Assembly: GCA_003117195.1 (NCBI GenBank)
Contig: BDSI01000018.1
Coordinates: 31,509-95,508, forward strand
Reading direction: 5' to 3'
DNA: 64,000 nt
Source of the DNA: Eudorina sp. 2006-703-Eu-15
Taxonomy: Eukaryota > Chlorophyta > Chlorophyceae > Chlamydomonadales > Volvocaceae
The first letter of the stretch is position 1. Every line of letters begins with the position of its first letter. Both the position numbers and the translations under genes were made by a program. Below are positions 50,629 through 63,059 of this stretch, in pieces. Under the pieces are notes generated by a model. It saw only the letters and a program-made list of their open reading frames with translations. It was not told the origin of the DNA and did no database searches.

Positions 50629-53617
50629 CCTGAGTGGCGGCTCCCTCAAAAGGGCACCGAGTTATACCACCCCGGCGCGTTTGATCTGGCCCGGATGCTG
50701 GGATGAGCCCGACCCTCCTGCTGTCAACGTGCGGATGCGTGTGTCCCGCCATTGTTGGCTAGGTACCATCCTCCTCCGTTTTCATTAATGAAGGCTCGGG
50801 GGGTCTGGAAAGCAGTCTGGTTGACTTAACGGCGCTGCTCTTAAGATTATTGACACGGGTGTGTTCATGCATGACGTGCAGATACGAACAGCAACTTACC
50901 TGCCGGTCTGTGGCCATATACCGCTTGGGATGTCTGGTAACGCATCCCAGACCTGACATACAATGCGAATGTCACCATTGCCTTGGCGCTGAACTGGGAA
51001 GACCGTACTTCAGTGAACAATCGCGTCTTGGAAGAAATATTTGTAACCACCTCAGGTTGTCCACTGCATTGGTGTGGTGGTCTGAGCGCATGGGGTGGCT
51101 GTGGTATCGGGTCGAAGAGGTTCGCATTTGCCACAGTACTGTTGTTCAGCCTACATCGCGCGCGTATGGGTTCGGCCGTGCCCGCACCTGCGCTCCGATG
51201 CCCGCTCTACCTCTGGAAGACATCGACAAACAACAGATCGTCACCGAGTTAACCTGCTGCATCCAATGACACCCTGCACCCCGACATATCCTCACCAAAA
51301 CCAATCAATGCCCGCAATCGCAAACCCGGTCCTTGGCCTGCAGCCCGTTAGATCAACACACCCGCTCCCCCTCCTCTGCCCCATGATGCCCTCTGCTGCA
51401 TCTTAATGCACCTGCGCGCACGAGCCCCCCCCACGTCACCCGAGTACCAATCGGCCACTGAACACACATGCGACTCTGCAGCTGTACGACGAGGAACTCT
51501 GGAACAAGCACACAAATGTCCCGAGACGAGGCCTCCAACTAACGTCCATGCCCGGCACTGTGTTCCGTTCCTGACCAGCTCACCGCCTCAACACCGCGCC
51601 CGTGATACGCATCCAGGCGTCCCTACGCGGGGCAGAGAAATACACGACTACACAGCAGCAATACTGCCACACCTGCACCCTTCCCATGCTCGGGGCAACG
51701 CAGTTGAATTCGACATACCAGCAGCCACAACTCGCTTTCACGCAGTGCATTTCCGTCAAAGCGCATCCGCCAGGTTGCTAGGTGGATTGCACGCCTGCAC
51801 TGCGTCCCTTGCCGGACCGACCGCCACCCCGACAGGTCCGCTGCCACAGCACGTGAAGGACGGCAAGATGCACTGCTCCCCCTCCCCAAAGCCAAGATGA
51901 CCTCTTCTTGCGTACTACGCATACGCACCCCACCCAATCCTAGCAAAAATCCCACTCGCAGCCTTGCTTTCGGATCCCAAGTCACGGCCAAGGCTTTTGC
52001 TCGTCATGCGGCTTCCGTAACCAGATGTCTAACCTCAGTGGAACGCCTGCACTCTTACCGGGCCTCATTCTATCGACACCCTCTACATACAGAATTCGTC
52101 AACACGGATAGCACGAAACCTTACTAAGACATGCGGGCAACTGCATATGCACGCACGACCATGCCGGGACATCTAATCAGCGCTGAGAGAAACACTGCAA
52201 CCGCACATCAAGTTGTTCGGTACTCTGCTGAGCGGCACGCAACACAGATTCCGGGCACGTCGGCCGCACCCCACAACACTCGACGGACATGCGGCCACAA
52301 TCCGTCCGCAGCCCCCAACAGCAGCCAAAACGCAGCACCGCCCAGCCCCCATCGCACCTCTGACACCGTGCACCGCTCAGCACCAAGCCATGCCAAACCG
52401 CACATGAGCGTTGCCAGTGCACAATTCAAAATTTGGCCCCGCCATGTGCTTGCTACGAATCCTCAGCGCGCCGGCGACACCGTATTCAGAGGAACCGCAA
52501 GTTTGGAAGGGGGGACCTAATAATGTCTTGAGACAAGAGACCTGGGAGGACACCCGCCGCAACAAGCACACAAATAATTCATTCAGCAGGTAACACTGAT
52601 CCGGCACATCGTGTTGTCACCATGCAACGACAGCTCATCGGCATTAGGCACAGCCTTCCGGCGCGCAGCTGCAGCCACCAAAAACACGGTTGCCTCTTCA
52701 AAAACAAGCGGCGGGTGCACACTACTTCGCCGGGCGCAATGAGCCGCGGTTTGCACGCCAAGACTCAACACGCCATCAACAACATTTGCGCTGACACCCA
52801 GGATACGAGCACGCACAACGAACACGAAAAACACCCTGTCCATTCCACTGATGTACGCAGGTCCATGCCCTACACCACGATCCACACGAGTTGCATACCC
52901 GGCCACTAACCTGGCGCAGGCCCATCCCCACGCAGCGGCTTCGTAGGTCTAAGTGAGAAGGAAGAGGACAGAGAGGGAAGTGCAACAAAGCCCGTTGGGC
53001 TGCCGGTGAGAAAGCTCGCAGTCTCAGCAGGTTATGCCCACGGGCTAAGCAACTGTGCGGCGTCTCCACGCATAACAAGAACCGTACACCCTTCCTATCA
53101 AGTATGGGTCCGCTGAATCCGCCCACCAAAGGCTCCTAGGCACTCGACACCAAACCCCTAGGCCACGTGCAACGCCGTGGATTCTCCACATGCTCCCTGG
53201 CAGCGCGGTCCAGTCCGAGCTTCTCCAACGGCGCTGCTCCCTCCTGTCTTACCTCTTCCTCCCAAACAATCAAAATGTGCAAGGCTGTACAGGCCCCCTA
53301 ACAGGGCGGAAGCCCTCCCTAGCGGGTCGCAACACGACCGCAGCGGTGCCGCCGCGTGTGAGCCCTCACCCCGGAGCCACCCCGTGCTCAGATGGGACAC
53401 CACAGCACAGAAACCGTCGCATCCCAAATCAATGCCCGAGGCGAAGACAGTATGTGTACCAGCCCATGCGGGACAGGGGCCGTAATCGAGGCCTACCGAA
53501 AAACCGTGAGCTTTTGACTGGATGGCTGCCCGGTTCACCGCAAGTCTGCGCCCTAAGTTGATGTGGTAATCGGCGGCCAACCCATATCGACTTCACGGCC
53601 GGCCTAATCCAACGCCT
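50629..53617. other. Intergenic, convergent 3' ends
   Basis: This lies between the stops of the YbaK-domain gene (plus) and the FN3 protein gene (minus). TGTAA at 51042-51046 is 414 bp past the first stop. The rest, including several open frames up to 164 codons, shows no domain and no splice context, and is CA-rich on the plus strand like other gene-free stretches here. It may include a long 3' UTR of the FN3 gene. Confidence 0.45.
51042..51046 (+). terminator. Possible poly(A) signal TGTAA
   Basis: First TGTAA seen downstream of the stop codon at 50628 on the same strand. Confidence 0.4.
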
Positions 53618-54012
53618 TTAAGCGCGTGGGGAGGTCGCGTAAGTGCTCCACAGCAAATACACCGCCAAGCTCACCACCACCACCACCAACAGCAACTTAA
53701 AGGCCTTGATGCCCTGCTTGACAGCGGTTTTAATCGTGGAGCGCCAGTTTCGCCCGACCACCTTCACGAGGACAGTTTCCAGGATGGGAAACTGGTCGGC
53801 CGCGCGGTCCAGCACGCCGCCCTTCTTCGGCCGTGGCAACGCCACGTTCGCCTGCTTGACCTTGACGGCCGATCCCGCTTTCCGTTGGCGAACGGGTGGT
53901 GGTGCGGCCGCCTCGTCACCAGAAGTCGACGGGGCCTGCGCCGGAACCGGAACGATCGAACCAGCACCTGCTCCGACGGCCGACGAAGCCACCGCCAAAG
54001 CCGCTCCGGAGC

Positions 54013-54043
<31 letters not shown>

Positions 54044-57000
54044 CGCTTGCTGCTGCTGACGCTTCGCTGCCCTCCGTGCAGCAGTCCCGCCCTTCCGCGG
54101 CCCGACACCGCTGCCCGCCACAGTCCCCGTGAGTGTGGCACTGCTGCAGACCGACACCGTGTCCGCCTCCGGGCGCTGCTGCAGTGACAAGCTCACCTCC
54201 TCGCTCCAGCCGCTGTGCCCGGTGCCGTCCACCCCAATGGAGCGTACCCGGACACAGTACGTGCACCCCGGGGCCAGGCCCTCCAGCCGCGTGTCGCATC
54301 GCCGGCCGGCCACAGTCACCTTCACGACACCACCGGCCGGCCCCGCGACCTCCAAGCCTGACTTTGGCCGTGCCTCCACTTCGTAGCCCATGGCCGCCGC
54401 ATGCGGTGCGGCGGCCACCGACTCACGCCACGTCACAAGCACGGAAGGCCCCGCCTCCGCTCGCGTGGCCTCCGACGAGGACCCGGCGGCATCCGCGCCG
54501 CCCATGCCCGCAAGCGCCGTCGCGACATCCTCTGTAACCTCCGAGGCTGACACTTCCGATGGTGGCAGGGGTGCCATCATGGCAGTTGTAACGGACTCGC
54601 TCTCGCCGAAGGGTCCCTGACCCATGGCGTTCGCCGCCGCCACGCGCAGCGTGTACTTGGTCGCTGGCAGCAAGTTCGAGACCCGCACCGTCGTTTCAGG
54701 GCCCTCATACATCATCTTCCACTCGTCGGAATCGACTGGCGCCGCCTCAACCACGTACGACGTGACGACTGCCCCGTGGGAGTGCTCCGGCTCATCCCAT
54801 CGCACACGGACGTTGTTCGCAGCGCGCGATAGGATCACCGGCTTGCCGGGCGCCGTCGGTGGCGCCGCCAGTGTCGTCGCTGTCACGACGGGAGAGCTGG
54901 GACCGCAGCCGCACACGTTGGTCGCGCGCACCCGGAACTGGTAGGTCCGCGACGGCGCCAGGCCCTCCGCGGAACAGGCGCATGCTGGGCCCGTGTACAG
55001 TTGGCTCCACGACACAGAGCTGCCGCCCAGAGGTTTGTTCGCCAGGTTCCGCGGAACCGGCGCCATGTCCACCGTGTAAGACAACACCGCGGCGCCGTTG
55101 TCCCGCTCGGGCGGCATCCAGCACAGCACGATCTTGCAGCTGGAGGCCGGCTGCGCTGACACGGACACAGGGCAAGTAGGCGGCGCATGGCTGGTGATGG
55201 CCGCTGTGCAGACGCTCCAGGAGCTGGGACCCACATCGTTGTGCGCGCACAGCCGCAGCGCGTAGGCGCACTTGGGCTCCAGGCCCCGCACCTCACAGCT
55301 GGTATGGGGTCCCCGGTAGAAGACCTTAAAGCGCAGACTGGCGATGAGCCGCTGGTCGGCGATGATGCCCGCCGGGCCGGGCGGTCCGTAGTTGGGCATC
55401 TGCGGCAGCGGCGCTACCTCCACTGTGTACGAGTTGACCGGCGACCCCTGTCCTGGCGGTGCCTGCCAGCTTAGGATGAGCGCCCCCGATGCCCAACCCG
55501 TCACCGCCGGTGGAGCGGGCGTACCGGGTACATCGCGTGTGGTGGCCCCCCCGACCCAGTCCGTCCAGGGGCCTGGACCCTGCGCATTCACCGCCTGCAA
55601 GCGGAAAATGTACCGGCTCCCGGGTTGCAAGTGCCGCAGCTCCGCCCCCACGTGCTCACGGTCGTACACAACAAGTGGCGCCTGGGCCTTGCACAGCGTG
55701 GGTCTGCCAAGCGCCGATGGCGACCCTGGGGCCGTCGGCGGCTGCGTCGCAGGGTACTGCGCTCCTTGCGGCCCATGTCCTCCAGGAGATAGTGCCTGCG
55801 GACACCGCCCGCAGAGGCAGTCGGCAGGAGCCATCTCCATCCGGTAGGTGAGCACCTTCGCGCCACCGTCGTGCCGCGGCGGCGCCCAGGAGATGACTAT
55901 GGTGCTGGCTGAGCAGCTGGTAGGCTGCAACGACAGCGGTGCCTCCGGCACATCCGGCGCTGTTGTGAGGCTAACGGGCACGGCCCAAGCTCCCCATCCC
56001 GCCGAATTCCGGGCGCGCACTCGCACGCTGTACGTGCAGCCTGGGCACAGGGAGTTGATGGTGCAGGCGAGCGCCTCGCCCTCAAAGATCTTCAGCCACG
56101 CGCTGCCCATACAGGCCACGGCTGCGCGGGAGATGGCCTGCAACTCCACCTGCAGCGGGAGTGGCAGAAAGGAAACATACGGCACGTGGGATGATTGGCA
56201 GGCCAGGATATCTTACTAGTCCCAGCTCGGGGTTGGATGGGAGGTTCAACAAATGGGAGGTCCAACGATAATGCTCGAACTCTCACCTCATACGCTACCA
56301 CCTTGCTCCCGTAATCGTTCTCCGGCGCGCTCCACGCTAGGGTCGCCGAGGTGGTGAGCGGGGTCACCACCTGCAACGCGACGGGGCTGTCCGGTGGCGC
56401 CGCACCCGTCATGAGCGACACCGTTTGACTCCACATGCTTCGGCCCTCCTGGGGAAGGCGACAGCGTTGCAACGATGTCGGATCGCAACGAAGTACTTGG
56501 CATGCAGTAACAATGCGCCAGGCCTGACAGATTGCCCATTCCATATGCGCTGCGCGTGGGACCCGTGCACCTGCTTCACAGCCCTCTACTGACGGGGACA
56601 ACGTGTCGCCAACAGAAAGCACCCCGCCCCGCAGAGATTTCGGACATAAACACATGTGCGTGCCACTTGGCATGCGTATCCTGTGGCGATGCACTAGACT
56701 CACGTCGTTGTCGGCGCGCAGGCGAAAGCGGTACACCGTGCCCGCCCTGAGGTTCTTCACCGTATGCCATGTGTTTGGTCCGACATAGCAGTGCATGAAG
56801 TCGCCCCCGCTACCATCATCCCGCTCAAGCCCGTAGCCAATAATTGGCGACCCATTGTCCGCCGGCGGGTTCCACTGAAGTGTGAGAGCGTTCTGCGAAG
56901 CAAATAACAAGAAAGAGTTCGGTTCACGGCTGCCTGTTGTGGAAGGGTCCAGTCGCTCATACATTCTGCAGCCCTTGCAGATCAGAAGGTTACGACATCA

Positions 57001-58910
57001 GGAACGATTTCCGCGATTTGATCCGCTAGCTTGCGATCGGCCTTCACACAAGTGCGGGAATCATGACCGTGTATGCTGTTTGTCGTCAGCATTGAATACT
57101 TACCGACGCCGCTGCCTGAACCGTCGGTGGCTCCGGCGCCGCCGGGACCGTCGCCTGGGTGGTGTATGCACTGCAAAGGCTGAATGGCCCCTCCCCAAGC
57201 GGATTGACAGCCTGCACATAGGCACAAATCACGAAACGTTTCATTGGCCTGACGGACGAGCAGTCTTGGTAGCCACCTCCCTGACGGCGCGCTGTTCGAC
57301 AGACCGCCGCTTGCGGTGTAAAGCTTCGTCTGCTGCGTACATTTCCTCGCAACGGCCCACGGCATCCGAGAGCTCCTAATAGCAATGCCCACTGTGCTGA
57401 GGTAAGGGTCCTCTGTTGCCCTGACCCTTTTGGGGCCCCCTTGCAACGTTGCAACGCACCTGCACGCGGCTGGTGTAGCGGACACCAGGCTGCAACTTCG
57501 TAACCTTGTAGCTCCGCTCCGGTCCCCGGTACACATCGACGAAGCCCTGCGCGCAGCACACCCACAGAACCGACCAAAACCAAAAGCGCGTGAGATGTTT
57601 GTTTCCCTATCAGAGGGCATGCTGCAGAGTTCCGCAACATGCGGTGCGTTACTGCCGGCTGCACCGGGGGCTGCATTTGCCGCCTCCTAGATGGACATTC
57701 GGTATGCTGAGGGGCGGCAGGCTCGCAGTCGATCTGGGTCATCACTTGCCCACTTCGAGGAGCGCCGAATCATTCAAGATGCACTTGCCGGCGACAGGTA
57801 ACACCCAGCATTGGCTAAGCGGTGCTGCTCGGCCTATCCGCGACAGAAAGCATCGCGAGCCGCGCTTGGCCAGGACTCCAGGCCGTGGGTGTTACCACAT
57901 CGGGCCGTGGGCCCGCAATACGGTACACCAGATGCGTTATCATACAACAGTCCCCCGCTGCCCCTTAAAGACTTCTGAACCTGGAACCGCAACGCACCAT
58001 ATGGGTACGCTGGTCCTCCATACCCAGCGGGGCCGGACTGATTTGCAGCACGTAAGTAAGTTCAAACTGCCCGCCAGGGTCCTCCGGACTGTTCCACTTT
58101 AGCTGCAGTACAAGACAGGAGGGGTTACTCAGCAAAGAGTGCGACTGAGATGCGAAAGTGTAGTCAAGCTGCTGACCTTCAAGGCATTCCGGGCCCGTTG
58201 TGACAAGGACGGAGGCTGAATTGACGAGGGCACAGTAGCTGGAGTCTGGAAAAGGATATGGTCCCCGTTCCGAATCCGGACCTCCACGCCCGCTTCCTCA
58301 GCATGCAGAGCAGTCTCAACGCTAGCGACCAGCCTCGCAGCGTATCGTCTCCCTGATTTAAGCTCGTCCACCTGGATAACCAAATGAACACAAAAAAATG
58401 AGAACTTCGTGCATGTGACCTCCTCGCAAGATCGCCGCAGCTGCGTTTGAGCGGGAGCAGTGTCCGACCGACCTTGCAAAATAGCTGCTCGCCCTTGTAG
58501 ACAGAAAGCCAGTTCATACTGGGAACACCTTCAGGGGTCTCAAGCTACATCGCAGACGTGTCCGTGTGAGTGCAACGGGCACACAATGAGCACAGAACGG
58601 TCACCAAGTCCCTCACTTGCTGCAGCTCGATTGCGTATACGGCCACAAGGCCGGACGGGAGCTTCCCCAACGATGCCCATGAGAACGTCGCCGAGTGACT
58701 TTCCACGTCCGATACGGTGGGCGGCAGGGATGCCAACTCCAGGACTTCAGCCTGTTCCGGTTCGGACGTTGTGCTAGGTGTAGTGCTTGTCATGGGCTCT
58801 AAAGGGCTCTCAGAACTGTTGTGGTCGCCTCGTTTGCTCAACAGTGAAAGGCCAACCTGACGAGGCTCGAGAAGGCCCACTCCCACCCGGTGCACAGTGA
58901 GAGATGCCAT
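53618..58910 (-). CDS. FNDC3: FNDC3-family protein: nine FN3 domains and a C-terminal membrane anchor
   Basis: Nine exons, all phase 0: 58910-58617, 58544-58473, 58371-58177, 58102-57998, 57546-57460, 57211-57104, 56892-56704, 56448-56287 and 56149-53618 (one 2.5-kb exon), giving 1,247 residues. Nine fibronectin type III modules can be read from their starts: LPPTVSDVES, ATVPSSIQPP, APEPPTVQAA, PPDSPVALQV, VPEAPLSLQP, PGTPAPPAVT, PPTCPVSVSA, PPTAPGKPVI and PLPPSEVSAS. Each has the W in strand B and YxV/YxxR in strands C and F. A basic, Ala-rich linker then leads to a C-terminal hydrophobic helix (FKLLLVVVVVSLAVYLLW) and a short tail, as in animal FNDC3A/B. Those are ER/Golgi-anchored with domains facing the cytosol; FNDC3A is needed for sperm-Sertoli adhesion. 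Length (human about 1,200) and domain count agree. Confidence 0.85.
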
Positions 58911-61900
58911 TTGACGTTGGTCAATGTATGCGGAACATTCTCTAACGTGTCAATTCCGGCAGGGGAGCAAAGAGAAAGGTGTCCCTACCAGTGTACGACT
59001 GGCAAGGACAAAGGTGTACAACGCAGGAATTGGAACCGCGGGCGAAGTGGTGGCTAAATTGCCGGATATTTTCAATTCACACGTAATCATTGCCATCTTT
59101 CACATTCCTAACTTTTGTAAGTCTCTCGTTCCGCCCGCCAGGACATGGTTGCCTTTGGCAAGCAATGCCCGTTTACACTCTCGTGACTCAAGTACTCTGC
59201 GGCGAAGTCGCAGAAGGAGCCAATGAGAGCCCATGAACGTCAGTCCGTCGGAACACCGTACACGACCGCTTCCATTTTTCTTGAGTAACCCCCTTTCCTA
59301 GCTATATCATATTTAGCGAGGTTTCTGCAGTGCGTAAACAAGCCCAATCGGCCACATCGGCCTTTCACGTCATGGTAGGGCAGGTGGGCGTCCATTGTGG
59401 TGAGCGTCTGGGGTGCTCGCAGTCCCAGTTCTAAACCAGCGCCAAATGAAGAGGATAGCAGATATTTCTTTTGGCAAGACGGCCGCCTCGTTGCGCGTGA
59501 TTCGTCCCGTCGCTTTGGCAGGATGTTGCAAAGCTGCTGGAAGCCTCTGGCCACGCATTCATGGTCAGGAATTGACGGAGCTTGTATCACACATTCACAT
59601 GCATAACACTTCCCCCGTTCAATGGAGGTGCTCGTCGGGGCACGAGAGCGTTTTGGCTGCCGCATGCAGTCGACGTCGAGTGACCCGTCCTGCACGACCA
59701 GGACAGCCCAGCACATTTTTTCCTGCCGTGCTGCAGCAGGAACAAGCCGATCTTGCCACGATCAAACTGGTGCAATTGGCCGTTCTGCTGCCTGCCTTGG
59801 TCCCTCTCCAGACCATGTCACCAGCGCCTTTGTACGCGAATCGTGCCAGGAATATTCCTTTCAGTCGGAACGATAACCATCTTGTCCTGTAGGCTCACCG
59901 TAGCCGGCCAGGTGCATCACGTCGAGTGAGCGGTTGGGACGGTGCACGGGGCCGCTTGGAGCCTTTGCTCTCCTAAGGGGAAAAAATAAGGAAGGGCACG
60001 TACGGCCAGGCCCAGCGTGCTTACGCTGAAACTGCTGTCCCGGTAATTCTGCAAGCACCGCGGAGATGCTTCATCCTGATCCTCTCACGATAGTGCCGCA
60101 TCACGAGGCATCACGCTGCTATGATCCCTCTTCATGCGACACGAAATTCCCGACATCATACGAAAGAATGCCGCATGTTTAAGAATCCAGTGTCTCACAT
60201 CAGCATAAGTGGCCGGCGAACTCGATCGATCCCAAGTCGGCATCGACGCCCTTCGACACAGACGGTTGGTCCCCTCCAGCCTGCCGCGCTTCATGAACGC
60301 GTGTGCCTCGCCGCGACCTCGCGCATCACTCCTGGCCGTGACTCATACCCCTAGTCCCCTACCCCGCTGCGGTGCGCTAGGGAGAGACGCGATGTGCGCG
60401 GGCTGCGCAGCGCCCAGTGCGGCGCAGAGCCTCCAGCAGTGTGTGCCAAAACCCGGCGATGGCCGTGTCTCTGCATCACCCCCGGGAAAATACGGTTGCC
60501 CCCGGTGGCTGTTTAATGCTCTTCGTCGCAACGAACCGCCTTCTCCGAATTCGGGAGGGGGAGAGTAATCGACGGCAGCGACACAAACGCGTCTCCCCAA
60601 ACCCCGTCCGTGGTCCTGCCGGGTGCGTCCCTCTGACAGCCGAGTGCCCCAGCTGTCAGCTCCAGGGTCTGACCCACAGCACGGCAGGCCGCGAACTGAA
60701 ATTGTCGCGTGGGAAGGGGTTAAACTGCCGATGGGGGATGTTGGCGGCATCCTCTTTACATGGTTTGTCATCCGGCGGTGTCTGCCGGCAGTAGCTCAAG
60801 ATACAACCCGGCGGTCCCAACAGCATCGTGGTCCACTCTAACAACATATTTATTACCAATCGTGGCCGGCTGCCCGGCCCGCATCTCCGTGTCCACTTAT
60901 GCGGCATGACTCATGTCCATCCGTACCTGTCCGTATAATGCCCGTAGATGTGCCCGTGATATATACCGCACGCATCCCTTCGCTTCGCCACGCCGCGCCA
61001 TCGGCGTCCTATGCGCTCCTTCTCTGTGCCCTTCGTTTCATTACTGCTTTCTTGTAAACTTCATTGGTGCTTCTCGCGCTGACGTTATCCCTCCCCTGCG
61101 TCTGCCCCCCTATGCCGGTATTCTGAGAAATTTTCTGGGTGTGGCCGGGTTCGTCTCTGGGTTTCTTTTCTCTATCCAATGAACCCCCATACGCCATCAC
61201 TGGTGTGCCTTTTACAGGTCGGCAACATGTCCACCGGGTCCTTACTGGGCTTCGGTTCTTCCATTTGCTGGTTCAGGCTGGTTCAGGTTGGGGCCCGGTT
61301 CAAATCGTGCGCCGATGCCGGCGCGGTCGTCGTTTTCCATTGCGACTGCTTCGCCGTTCTTCACCTTTAGATAAGCACATCGCAGGTGTACTGTAAGCAC
61401 ATCGGTTTATCAATTTCTGGTTGGTTCAAGCGGGTTCCCAGCCCTGAACACATCCGCTCCATACACACAAGCACATCTCGTTCTGAACACACTGCCAGCC
61501 CCTGATGCTGTACAGCATCCCGACATTTGGATCCAAACAGGTCGTCGGGTGCTGAAAGGCACATGCAGCATCGTATACACCTTCGCGGCAAGATCCCCAA
61601 CCCTTTCCCGCTGAGGTTTTGGACTGGACATCAGAGGAGCGCACATTATTATTAAGGATGTTACAGCAGACCCCGGGGGTCATCGGTGACAGCCGAGGCT
61701 TCCTCACCATACACTGCATAAACAAAACTTCGCCACCATCGCGCACCGGACAGGCTCCACAAGTGCGCCGAAACACTCCCCGTGCCCACACTACCAGGGA
61801 ACCACCCCGTTCCTGATAACCAACCACAGCCAGGGATAAAGCCCGCTCGGGGGGGTTAGCCACCAGGGCGCCCCTATTTGCGAACCACCACCCCAACCAA

Positions 61901-62490
61901 GACGGGCTCATCCTGAAATGGTATGACCGCGCGGGCTCACCGACAGCGGCGCGAGCCCAGGGCTGTTTCGTGCTCTGCGCCCCACATGTGGTAGAACCAT
62001 GTCATTAAGAGCTGCGGCCCCTCCCCAGCCCCAGCCCATCCCAGACTGGCTTTCCGACAGACGTCGAGTCCGGCATCCAGACAGCCGCCCCGCAGATAGA
62101 AGACCGACCTGCACTAGACCGACTACCTCTCGACACCCCCTTTCAGCATCATGCACTGATGTGTTCAAGACCGCGACGTGGGCGTGGCCATGTCATGACC
62201 AGCCATGCGCGCGGCGACAGATAATCCGCCGCCCCCCAGAGGCCGCTGCCTGCAGTCATCGAGTTGTCCATCGGCGCCTTTTACACCACAGCACAGAAGG
62301 CAGCTGTATCCGGATGAAGACGGCGCCGACCGCTCATACCGCTGCCCGCGCTCAATGCCTGCCCACCCCTCCTGCCTGAGTGCCTACCAGGGTGCCCCCA
62401 TGTGCCCTCGGAGCCCCCGCGTCGGAGCTCCCGTGCCTCCTTCCCTCTCAGACCAGGAGCTGCTCCTCCCCAACATGCACGCCAACTCCC
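58911..62490. other. Long stretch without a resolved gene
   Basis: The left end is the promoter side of the FNDC3-like gene. Several open frames near 59.2-59.9 kb and 60.3-60.8 kb overlap on both strands without domain likeness. The right end, about 61.4-62.4 kb, may contain further exons of the partial minus-strand gene that starts near 62.9 kb, but none could be joined with confidence. Confidence 0.4.
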
Positions 62491-62945
62491 TTACCTCCAA
62501 CCCCAGTCCCCGCCCCGGCCGCGCTCCTGCTTCCGCTGCGCCATCCGCCGGCTCCAGTCATCCACTTCCACCGCATCCAGCTGTCGCCCAGCCTCCCGGC
62601 CGCTGTCAAAGATGATCTCGTCGTCTCCCACCAGCCGCGGCCCACTGCCCGGCAGCTCCATGCCCGGGCGGCCCTCGCCCAGCAGCCGCGCCGCCGCCAC
62701 CTTGTCACTGACGGCGCTGACGGGCGACGAGGCGGCGGCGTTCGAGGCGGCGTTGAGGACATCCACCGCGGCCTCGCGCGCCTCGTTGCGCTGCTCGATC
62801 TCCCGGTTGCGGGACTGGTTGAGGAACCACCTTTCCAAGAGAGTACAGCCAGGGCGGCGACGGCACGATGCGGCAGCAGCAACGTCAGTTCTGGTCAGCG
62901 CCACCGCCACCACAAGCGCGGCTAACTGAAGGGCACGATGTAAAG
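62491..62945 (-). CDS. Partial gene, unknown secreted, luminal or membrane protein
   Basis: A minus-strand exon runs to a strong donor (TGGAG|GTAAGG, near 62500), so the gene continues to the left with unresolved exons. The frame contains a hydrophobic stretch LQLAALVVAVALT followed by DVAAAASC, like a signal peptide with a cleavage site. A soluble, charged part follows: RWFLNQSRNREIEQRNEARE, an Ala/Ser-rich segment, PRLVGDDEIIFDSGRE and DDWSRRMAQRKQERG. The start is uncertain: the frame is open up to 63045, and an AG acceptor just before RWFLNQ (near 62841) would remove the hydrophobic part. No family is recognised. Confidence 0.5.
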
Positions 62946-63059
62946 TAGGCGTCTCCAATGGCCAGGCACTCCCTTTTCCGTCATTTACTTCCCAAGGCGG
63001 GACATCGATGTTTACGCCGTCGCACATTCGACCACCGCACCGCATCCTCCATTCAAAAC

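Noticed and set aside
59240..59892. Overlapping 150-codon frames on both strands near 59.5 kb
   Set aside because: No recognisable domain, no splice context and similar openness in both strands; not enough to call a gene.
61300..61325. tRNA-like B-box (GGTTCAAATC)
   Set aside because: No matching A-box, acceptor stem or anticodon arm could be folded around it.
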